Assembly (NCBI GenBank): GCA_024643915.1
Contig: JAHEMB010000070.1
Coordinates: 1-10,068, forward strand
Length of the DNA: 10,068 bases
Direction of reading: 5' to 3'
Source of the DNA: Rhodothermaceae bacterium
Lineage (GTDB): Bacteria; Bacteroidota; Rhodothermia; Rhodothermales; JAHEMB01
Numbering within the stretch: position 1 is the first letter of the stretch; each line of letters begins with the position of its first letter. The notes under the pieces are model-generated. The model was not told where the DNA came from and made no database searches. It worked only from the letters and a program-made list of their open reading frames with translations. Position numbers and translations under genes: made by a program. Positions 1 through 5,397 of the stretch are shown here, one piece after another.

Positions 1-1
1 C

Positions 2-253
2 GCCCGAGCGGCGCTGGAGTCGCAGGATAAGGCCCTCATCATCAGCAAGGAGTGGTTGCGCACAGAACAGATCAACTTCGACCTGGACCTGGGCGATACC
101 GAGAACCTGGTGAAGGCGGTGCGCGAAAACTTGGAGCTTCAGGCTCGGTATTATGAAGCGGTGCAGAAATTTAACGTTGCTGTGCTACGCCTGCTGCGCG
201 CCACCGGGGTATTGGTGCAGAGCGCCGAAAGCGGCACGCTTGTTGAACAGTAG
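2..253 (+). CDS. TolC-family outer membrane efflux protein, C-terminal fragment
   Basis: This is the 3' end of a gene that starts left of the window; the frame is open from base 2, giving 83 residues before a TAG. A TTG at 56 is an internal leucine codon, not a convincing start. The visible part is alpha-helical and amphipathic, and carries the hallmark end of TolC-type outer-membrane factors: a heptad-rich helix (ENLVKAVRENLELQ, then ARYYEAVQKFNVAV) closing with LLRATGV, which corresponds to the usual 'N-x-A-x-x-x-L-x-x-A-T-G' finish of the last long helix. Family members form trimeric outer-membrane channels with a periplasmic tunnel that export substrates delivered by inner-membrane transporters. 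The MlaC-like gene begins 66 bases downstream on the same strand, so the two are probably co-transcribed. The call rests only on the C-terminal pattern. Confidence 0.72.
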   Translation, partial: ARAALESQDKALIISKEWLRTEQINFDLDLGDTENLVKAVRENLELQARYYEAVQKFNVAVLRLLRATGVLVQSAESGTLVEQ

Positions 254-319
254 AGGGCTCTGTGCAAAGTGCTAAAAAACTGGCACTTATCCTTAGCCTT
301 CACATTCTTCTTAAAACCC

Positions 320-928
320 ATGCGACATAGATTCTTCTTCACCCTCCTCGCCGGGCTGCTGTTCGTCGGCGCCCTTGCTGCGCCGGCGCAAGCGCAGGAC
401 CGCGCCAAAGAGATCCGCACCCTGCTCGAACAGCGCGACCGCGAGATCAAGAGCGTCCTTGGCGACAAGCAAAAACTCACCCAGGCCCAGCGCGACCGGC
501 TCACGGATCTCATCAACGGCGTCATCGACTTCAAGGCCATGGCGAAGGCTGCCCTCGGGCCGCACTGGAGCAAGCTGACGGCGCCGCAGCGCACCGAATT
601 CGTGGCGCTTTTTAGCGACATCGTCCGTGCCCAATCCCTCGCCAACCTCGACGTGTACCGGTCGAAAGTAACCTACGACAAGATCGACGCGAAAGGCAAC
701 GATGCACGCGTCGTCACGACGACCGTGTATAAAGACGTGCCCACCGAGGTAATTTACCTGATGCACTTTGTAGACGGCGCCTGGTACGTTACCGACATCG
801 TCCTCGATGAGGTGAGCACCGCCGATGGCTACGCGCGCTCGTTTCAGACAGTCGTCCGCAAGAAAGGATACCCGGCCCTCAAGACCAGCCTTGAGAAAAA
901 GCGCGATAAGCTCAACGCCAGCAGCTAA
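320..928 (+). CDS. MlaC/Ttg2D-family periplasmic phospholipid-binding protein
   Basis: A 202-residue protein close to the usual MlaC length (about 210). Residues 1-25 form a signal peptide: an MRHRFFF n-region, a hydrophobic LLAGLLFVGALAA core and an AQA/Q cleavage site. The mature part matches the MlaC (Ttg2, toluene tolerance) pattern. FKAMAKAALGPHW (about 71-83) is followed by a 'T-x-x-Q-R-x-E-F-V-x-L-F' helix, then strands ending in AWYVTDIVLDEVS (154-166), and the closing YARSFQTVVRKKGYPAL (171-187). In the family, MlaC shuttles phospholipid across the periplasm between the outer membrane and an MCE/ABC complex (MlaFEDB). I chose the ATG at 320 because it gives a compact signal peptide. 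A GTG at 269 would add 17 residues but has an AGAGGG about 11 bases upstream, so it is not excluded. Immediately downstream of the TolC-like gene; the likely ABC and MCE partners are outside the window. Confidence 0.85.
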   Translation: MRHRFFFTLLAGLLFVGALAAPAQAQDRAKEIRTLLEQRDREIKSVLGDKQKLTQAQRDRLTDLINGVIDFKAMAKAALGPHWSKLTAPQRTEFVALFSDIVRAQSLANLDVYRSKVTYDKIDAKGNDARVVTTTVYKDVPTEVIYLMHFVDGAWYVTDIVLDEVSTADGYARSFQTVVRKKGYPALKTSLEKKRDKLNASS

Positions 929-1130
929 AGGAGGCGAAGGGAGGGATAGCAGATCCAGGCAGGCTGTAGGCTCTGCTAGGTTTGCCCGTCCTCCGGGCCG
1001 TGGGCTTCGTTCGTGCACGCGAATTTCGAGAACCGGCGCGAGGGCGCGGCGTTTGAGTATGCTTCTTTAGAGAAGTGTATCTAACGCGCCTCGTTCCGGT
1101 AACCGCCCTCACCCAGGCGAGATCAAGACC
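929..1130. other. Intergenic gap between mlaC-like and glycosyltransferase genes
   Basis: 202 bases without a supported gene. It opens with a purine-rich run containing AGGAGG (929-934) and GGGAGGG, but no start codon lies at ribosome-binding distance. A short GCCCG/CGGGC stem with a TCCTC loop near 980-995 has no T-tract, so it is not a convincing terminator. The AT-richer stretch around 1050-1082 may hold the glycosyltransferase promoter, but no clear consensus is seen. Confidence 0.4.
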
Positions 1131-2102
1131 GTGCCCGAAGAAGGATACGTCTTACATACCTACGGTCCCGAACAGTACGTGCGTCATGCCGTCACGTCGG
1201 TCGTTACGCTGCGGCGGTATGATCCAGATCGACCGGTGGCGCTGTTCTGTCCGCAGAGCCATCATGCCCTCCTGGCACGGTACGGGCTCGACACGCTCTT
1301 TCAACACATCGAGGTGTTGCCCGAGGCGCATCGCTCCATCGTCGGGTTTAAGCTGCACCTGCACGAGTTTATGCCGTTCGAACGGTCGCTTTTTCTGGAT
1401 TCGGACATCATTTGGTGCCGCGACCCCGACCCGCTCTGGACGCAGCTCTCGGCTTTTCCCTTCACCGGCACCGGCCTCGAACGCGCCGACTTTTTCTTCG
1501 GCGGTCCTAAAGGCGTCAGCGTGCTGCTCGACGTGCTGCTCGACCGCCGCCGCCGCACCATGCGCCGCTTTGGCCTGACGCACCTGCCGCGGGTGCAGGC
1601 CGGCATGATCTACAGCCAGGATCGCGCCCTCACGCAGGCGGTGTGCGAGACGGCCGCCGACTTCCTCGCCCGCCGCGAGGAGACGCATTTCCGCAGCCGC
1701 CTCAATGAGGGACGTAGCGAGGAGTCGTGTGAATGGAGCCTGGCCATGGCGATGAGCAGCCTCGGCTTGCCGGTCTTCCCCTGGTTCCAGGGACAGAACA
1801 GCCCCCAGCTCGACTTCATTGAGGGGCTTACCCACTACGACGACGACTTCGAGCACGTCGTCTGCCGGTATTACTGTGATCGTTTCATCTATTCGCTACG
1901 CGGCCTCGCCCACGAGAACCTGCGCGACGGACTCATTCGCCTTTTCTCCTGGCTCCCCGGGCGGGGCGATTACATCGACGTGACGCCTTTCGCCCTGCAC
2001 TTCGGCTGGCTGCATCATAAAGCGCCATTCTACGATTTCTCGGCCCGCGCCTGGGCCCGGCTCACCCAGCACCAGCGCACGCCCGTCCTCAGCGATTTGT
2101 GA
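1131..2102 (+). CDS. Glycosyltransferase, GT-A fold, GT8-like
   Basis: A 323-residue soluble protein with no signal peptide or membrane segment, so probably cytoplasmic. The N-terminus (GYVLHTYGPEQYVRHAVTSV) looks like the first beta-alpha unit of a nucleotide-diphospho-sugar transferase. VGFKLHLHEFMPFERSLFLD leads into a D-S-D metal/nucleotide-sugar motif (residues 90-92, followed by IIW), the DxD signature of GT-A enzymes. VQAGMIYSQ (155-163) resembles the acceptor-side 'N-x-G-x-x' strand. A late H-F-G-W-L-H-H-K-A-P-F (290-300) resembles the C-terminal 'H-x-x-G-x-x-K-P' motif of family GT8. Sugar donor and acceptor cannot be told. The only usable start is GTG at 1131, because an in-frame TAG lies at 1068 and no ATG occurs between; the Shine-Dalgarno is weak. 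It stands alone, and the next gene converges on it 42 bases later. Confidence 0.75.
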   Translation: MPEEGYVLHTYGPEQYVRHAVTSVVTLRRYDPDRPVALFCPQSHHALLARYGLDTLFQHIEVLPEAHRSIVGFKLHLHEFMPFERSLFLDSDIIWCRDPDPLWTQLSAFPFTGTGLERADFFFGGPKGVSVLLDVLLDRRRRTMRRFGLTHLPRVQAGMIYSQDRALTQAVCETAADFLARREETHFRSRLNEGRSEESCEWSLAMAMSSLGLPVFPWFQGQNSPQLDFIEGLTHYDDDFEHVVCRYYCDRFIYSLRGLAHENLRDGLIRLFSWLPGRGDYIDVTPFALHFGWLHHKAPFYDFSARAWARLTQHQRTPVLSDL

Positions 2103-2144
2103 GGGCAGCTTCACCAACGAGCAAATCGGTGCCCCCCGCTCCCC

Positions 2145-3812
2145 TTAGAAGCGCACGATCAGGTGCCACAGAAACGCGACCTGAGGCATATATTCGAGGG
2201 CGGTGAAGAGTGCGAAGACCGAGAGGCCCACGAGCGGATTTGCCAGCAAGAGGAAGAGTACCAGGGGGAAGGTGCCGCGTGCCACGGCGGCATAGTCGTA
2301 GAGGGTGCGGACGATGCCGATGAAGGTCAATAGCAACCAGCAGCCCACCAGGACGAGCACTCCGATGAGGGCGATTTTGTGCGAGAAGGTGATGACGACG
2401 AGGGACGCCAGCATCACGACGAGGAGAGGCCAGCGCGGCCACACTACCAGCATCAGCGCCTGCCCCGGCTGTAGCGGATAGCGGCGGCGCGAGACGATGG
2501 ACAGGACGGTCGTCCAAAGAGCCAGGCCAAGGGCATAGAGGCTACCCAACAGCAGGACGAGCTGCCAGGGCTCATTCAGGAGGGCTACTACTGCACTTCG
2601 GGCTTGTTCAGGTAGCCATTGCACCAACAGGACGAAGGCCGGCTCATACTGGATCGTGGCGAAGAAGACGGCGCCGAGGATGCCGACGCTGAGGGAGACA
2701 GTAAGGAGGAGCAGGGCACTCGTCAGCAGCAGCACGTCGCGGCCTTCGCGCACGGCGTCACGGAAAAAGCCGTGCGCGCCGAAGTAGCGCGGCACCATGT
2801 GCCGGAACCGGGGCGAGGCGGCGTAGGAGATCCCGATGACGAGGAGCAGCCCCCAGCCCATCAGGATCAGCACCGGCAGGCCCGGCGCTGGTTGCCGCCC
2901 GGCTTCAAAAGCGAACACATCCTGGGTGCCGCTGAAAAGCCCGCCCACCACGTCGAGGGCCGGGCGTGGCGTGCCGTTGACTTTGTGCAGGCCGTAGCGC
3001 CGCCCGAAGGGATCGGCCAGCCGTTGGGTGCCGTCGAGGTCGCGCCAGCGATGGACGAAGACGGCGATGGGGGCCGCCGCTGAGGTATCGGCGAGGAGGG
3101 GGCCTAGCTGGTCCTCGAAATAGCGGGCCTGCGCCTCGGGCGAATGGGGCACGAAGAGGCCCGCGCCGACTTCGCCGGTCACCCAGACGCCAACGCTGCC
3201 CAGCCCAACGGAGACCCCGGCGGAATCGCGCGCCGCGTGCCAGCGCGCCAAGCGCTCACGAGGCGCAGCCTCGTTCAGCGCATCCAGCAGCACAAAATCG
3301 ACGGCGCTGGTGCAGGCGTCGTCTTCGGCGAAGGAGGTGAGGTAATAGAGGCGGAAGTCGATCCCCTCCGATTGCCCGATGCGCTCGGCGATGCGCTCGA
3401 AAAAGGCACAGGCATCGGGGTCGCTGGTGTCGCTGCGGCGGGCCAAGCCGAAGGTGCGCGCCGAGGGGTGGCGCCGCCCCCGGAAGATAGCTGGTTCGAG
3501 GAGGCGAAGCGCGTAGCCGAGCGTATCGCGCAGGCGCGCAGCCGGCAGGTGGTCGAAGGGAAGCTCCTGGAAGAGCTGAAGGCCGAGGGTGTCGGCCAGG
3601 GTCAGGAGAGTGTCCTGTTGGATCAGGCCCGTCCGCACGGCTTCCACGCCCATGCGGTGCATCCGGCGCAGATCGCGGGCGGCTTGCTGCACGTCGTCCG
3701 GCGCCTGCCATACCATCCCTTTAAGGGGCCCCTTGAGGGGCGCGCGTTGTGCCGCAGCGGGCGGAGCGCTTGCAAGAAGTCCGGCGAAGAGGAGCAGTAA
3801 AAGGGGGCGCAC
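2145..3812 (-). CDS. Secreted glycosidase-like TIM-barrel domain fused to a six-helix membrane domain
   Basis: With GTG at 3812 the protein has 555 residues and begins with a clean signal peptide (MRPLLLLLFAGLLASAPPAAA/Q). The frame reaches back to a TTG at 3914 (589 residues), but those 34 extra residues would precede the signal peptide, so I prefer 3812. Residues about 29-290 look like a GH2-type TIM barrel. KGMVWQAP is followed by DLRRMHRMGVEAVRTG (about 47-62), then LADTLGLQLFQELPF (like the 'D-x-x-G-L-x-V-x-x-E-x-P' strand), and ending RRYGLHKVNGTPRPAL, like the 'G-L-x-D-x-x-G-x-P-K-P-A' close of GH2/GH-A barrels. The usual catalytic N-E pair is not evident; LLDALNEA (about 175-182) is the nearest candidate. 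From about 311 on there are six hydrophobic helices (about 311-332, 358-386, 415-440, 452-476, 479-504, 513-540), reminiscent of Yip1-type domains. The barrel would face the periplasm. Exact function unknown. Confidence 0.7.
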   Translation of the reverse strand: MRPLLLLLFAGLLASAPPAAAQRAPLKGPLKGMVWQAPDDVQQAARDLRRMHRMGVEAVRTGLIQQDTLLTLADTLGLQLFQELPFDHLPAARLRDTLGYALRLLEPAIFRGRRHPSARTFGLARRSDTSDPDACAFFERIAERIGQSEGIDFRLYYLTSFAEDDACTSAVDFVLLDALNEAAPRERLARWHAARDSAGVSVGLGSVGVWVTGEVGAGLFVPHSPEAQARYFEDQLGPLLADTSAAAPIAVFVHRWRDLDGTQRLADPFGRRYGLHKVNGTPRPALDVVGGLFSGTQDVFAFEAGRQPAPGLPVLILMGWGLLLVIGISYAASPRFRHMVPRYFGAHGFFRDAVREGRDVLLLTSALLLLTVSLSVGILGAVFFATIQYEPAFVLLVQWLPEQARSAVVALLNEPWQLVLLLGSLYALGLALWTTVLSIVSRRRYPLQPGQALMLVVWPRWPLLVVMLASLVVITFSHKIALIGVLVLVGCWLLLTFIGIVRTLYDYAAVARGTFPLVLFLLLANPLVGLSVFALFTALEYMPQVAFLWHLIVRF

Positions 3813-4057
3813 AGGCAGCAGTCGGCTCTGAAGGTTAGACGTAAAATAACGCAATGACGGCGCGATATGAACAGGCTCGTAAGAACGCTGTAATGAAGAT
3901 GTTTCCTGCGCCAAGCTTTTACGACTGCGTTACGACGCGGAACTGGAGACCGTGAACGTAGCCGGGGATGCGTAGTAGTCGGCTCCTTAGAGAGAGGGCA
4001 CACTTTATGTTTCTTCCTCCCTCGTTCCGTACCTCGAATCAAACGTTTCAACATACC
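3813..4057. promoter_or_regulatory. Divergent intergenic region, probable promoters for both flanking genes
   Basis: 245 bases between the minus-strand TIM-barrel/membrane gene and the plus-strand beta-barrel gene, AT-richer than the coding DNA around it. The plus side has TATGTTTC near 4006-4013, one base off the Bacteroidota -7 element TAnnTTTG, about 45 bases before the ATG; no good -33 TTTG was found. TTACGAC occurs twice at 3919-3925 and 3930-3936, one helical turn apart. AAACGTTT (around 4040-4049) is a perfect 8-base palindrome. No element is strong enough to be called with certainty. Confidence 0.35.
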
Positions 4058-4555
4058 ATGAAAAAGCTTACCATCCTCGCTGGTCTCTGCACAATGCTGT
4101 TCCTCGGCACGCAGGAGGCCTCGGCGCAAGCCCAGATCCAGATCGGTCCGCGCGTGGGCTACGACATCGACGCCCTCGAATCCCTGTTCGTAGGCGCCGA
4201 CGCCCGCATCTCCGTGATCGGCCTGCCCATCCAGATCAACCCGACCTTCGACTATTACTTCCTGGACAAGGATGTCTTCGGAGACGATAAATTCTACCAG
4301 GTTGCCGTCAATGGTCTCTACAACTTCGGTTTTGACAACCAGTTGTTTACCCCTTACGCTGGCGTCGGGGTTGCGATCTCTCGCTATTCGCCGGACGGAG
4401 GGGATGGAACGACGGATGTCGGCGCCAACCTCATTGGCGGTGCGGCCTTCGGCTTTGGCAGCCTCCGTCCCTTCGTGCAGGCCCAACTCACGCTCGGCGG
4501 CGACGCTGAGCCTGTCGGCCTCGTAGGCGGCCTGCTTTTTAACCTCGGCCGGTAA
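4058..4555 (+). CDS. Small outer-membrane beta-barrel protein (OMP_b-brl type)
   Basis: A 165-residue protein. The ATG at 4058 opens MKKLTILAGLCTMLFLGTQE, a typical signal peptide with probable cleavage at ASA/Q (residues 21-23). An upstream frame-open ATG at 3968 would bury this signal and is rejected. The mature part reads as eight alternating beta-strands separated by turns: IQIGPRVGYDI, SLFVGADARISV, PIQINPTFDYYFL, FYQVAVNGLYNFGF, LFTPYAGVGVAISRY, DVGANLIGGAAFGF, LRPFVQAQLTLGG and PVGLVGGLLFNLGR. This is the pattern of eight-strand OmpA/OmpW-size barrels common in Bacteroidota outer membranes. Role unknown: structural, adhesion or small-pore. Transcription probably begins in the divergent intergenic region and ends at the intrinsic terminator just downstream, making it a monocistronic unit. 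Confidence 0.8.
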   Translation: MKKLTILAGLCTMLFLGTQEASAQAQIQIGPRVGYDIDALESLFVGADARISVIGLPIQINPTFDYYFLDKDVFGDDKFYQVAVNGLYNFGFDNQLFTPYAGVGVAISRYSPDGGDGTTDVGANLIGGAAFGFGSLRPFVQAQLTLGGDAEPVGLVGGLLFNLGR

Positions 4556-4579
4556 TCGGTTTCTAGCAGCTAGGTTGAG

Positions 4580-4616
4580 AACCCGTCGCTGCCCTCGTGG
4601 TGGCGGCGGGTTTTTT
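4580..4616 (+). terminator. Strong rho-independent terminator after the beta-barrel gene
   Basis: A 14-pair stem (5' arm 4580-4593, 3' arm 4599-4612, including three G-T wobble pairs) with a five-base CTCGT loop is followed by a run of T (4611-4616). It starts 24 bases after the TAA of the beta-barrel gene. The layout is that of a textbook intrinsic terminator. Confidence 0.9.
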
Positions 4617-4638
4617 CTATTTCGGAACAGAAGGCGCG

Positions 4639-4689
4639 TCGAGGATTGAAGGGAGAGAAGAGAGCTGATCCTCCCACTTCAATCCTCGA
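4639..4689 (+). repeat. Perfect 13-base inverted repeat abutting the DUF2459 start codon
   Basis: TCGAGGATTGAAG at 4639-4651 is the exact reverse complement of CTTCAATCCTCGA at 4677-4689. A further GGAG/CTCC pairing inside (4652-4655 with 4671-4674) extends the stem after a two-base bulge, leaving a loop of about 15 bases rich in purines. The right arm ends one base before the ATG at 4691. No T-tract follows, so it is not an ordinary terminator. In RNA it would fold the leader directly upstream of the start codon; in DNA it could be an operator or an intergenic repeat. Confidence 0.8.
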
Positions 4690-4690
4690 T

Positions 4691-5365
4691 ATGGCCCGCC
4701 TGCTCTGGCTGATGGGGTTGGCGCTGTTGCTGCCGGGAGACCGGGGCGCGGCGCCCGAAGGTTACCGGCGTCCCTTGCCGGCGGCGCCGCGCCACATCTA
4801 CCTCGTCAGCCACGGGTGGCACGCGGGCCTCGTCTTGCAGCGCGCCGAGGTGCCGCCAGGGCTCTGGCCCAAGCCGCCGGACTTCCCGCAGACCGACTAT
4901 CTGGAGATAGGCTGGGGCGACGCCGGCTTCTACCCGCACCCCGATCCGCCCGTCGGCGTTTTGCTGAAAGCAGCGCTGTGGCCCACGCCGAGTGTGCTTC
5001 ACCTCGTTGGCTTCGACCGGCCCCCGGACGCGTATTTCGTCCGGCAGGAGGTGGTCCGCATCGCCCTCTCGGAAGAGGATCTGGAGACGCTGGTGCGTTT
5101 CATTCGCGCCGCTTTCGCCCGCGAGGAAGGGCGTGCGATCCCGCTGGGGCCGGGGCTCTATGGGGAGAGCCGTTTCTACGCAGCGCGGGGACGCTACACC
5201 CTTTTCCACAACTGCAACCACTGGACGGCTGAGGCGATGCGCGTCGCCGGTTGCCCCATCGTCCCAGCCACCGCCCTCACCGTCGAGAATCTGTTCTATC
5301 AGGTCCATCAGTTCGCTGAGGAGGCATGGAAGAGTGGAGAAGTGGAAGAAGGGACGAGCCGTTGA
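4691..5365 (+). CDS. DUF2459 / TIGR02117 family protein, exported
   Basis: A 224-residue protein. The ATG at 4691 gives MARLLWLMGLALLLPG, a short signal peptide or anchor; a TTG at 4646 would add 15 unlikely residues. The body carries the signature blocks of the DUF2459/TIGR02117 family: IYLVSHGWHAGLVL (about 36-49), TDYLEIGWGDAGFY (about 68-81), and a late cysteine block FHNCNHWTAEAMRVAG (about 172-187). Members are uncharacterised. Conserved histidine (HGWH) and later cysteine (NCNxWTA) suggest a circularly permuted papain-like (NlpC/P60-type) fold, which is my inference. The last residues (KSGEVEEGTSR) are encoded by a purine-rich run that may belong to a gene-end repeat. It lies between a strong terminator and a convergent giant gene, so it is probably its own transcription unit, with a hairpin directly before its start. 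Confidence 0.82.
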   Translation: MARLLWLMGLALLLPGDRGAAPEGYRRPLPAAPRHIYLVSHGWHAGLVLQRAEVPPGLWPKPPDFPQTDYLEIGWGDAGFYPHPDPPVGVLLKAALWPTPSVLHLVGFDRPPDAYFVRQEVVRIALSEEDLETLVRFIRAAFAREEGRAIPLGPGLYGESRFYAARGRYTLFHNCNHWTAEAMRVAGCPIVPATALTVENLFYQVHQFAEEAWKSGEVEEGTSR

Positions 5366-5396
5366 TCATAATCTCCGCCTCTCGCCTCTCCGCCTC
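5332..5396. terminator. Possible imperfect bidirectional hairpin between convergent genes
   Basis: A purine arm at 5332-5344 (GAGTGGAGAAGTG) can pair with the pyrimidine arm at 5383-5396 (CGCCTCTCCGCCTC), allowing two G-T wobbles, one mismatch and one bulge. It spans the stop codon of the DUF2459 gene and the two bases before the giant gene's stop. The 32-base gap between the genes leaves little room for any other terminator. The long loop and lack of a T-tract keep this tentative. Confidence 0.25.
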
Positions 5397-5397
5397 A

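Noticed and set aside
929..945. Strong AGGAGG purine run just after the mlaC-like stop codon
   Set aside because: No ATG, GTG or TTG with a credible downstream frame lies at ribosome-binding distance, so it does not mark a gene start.
980..995. Short GCCCG/CGGGC stem after the mlaC-like gene
   Set aside because: Only five pairs and no T-tract, so not supported as a terminator.
3144..3800. Plus-strand open frames opposite the TIM-barrel/membrane gene (also 2619-3083)
   Set aside because: They are antisense shadows of the real minus-strand gene, with compositions biased to G, A, R and E and no domain pattern.
3813..3914. N-terminal extension of the TIM-barrel gene to TTG at 3914
   Set aside because: It would put 34 polar residues before a clear signal peptide. 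The GTG at 3812 gives a normal MRPLLLLL start, although the extension cannot be strictly excluded.
3623..4486. 287-codon open frame on the minus strand crossing the divergent intergenic region
   Set aside because: It overlaps two better-supported genes in other frames, both with signal peptides and recognisable folds. Its translation changes character along its length as it shadows each.
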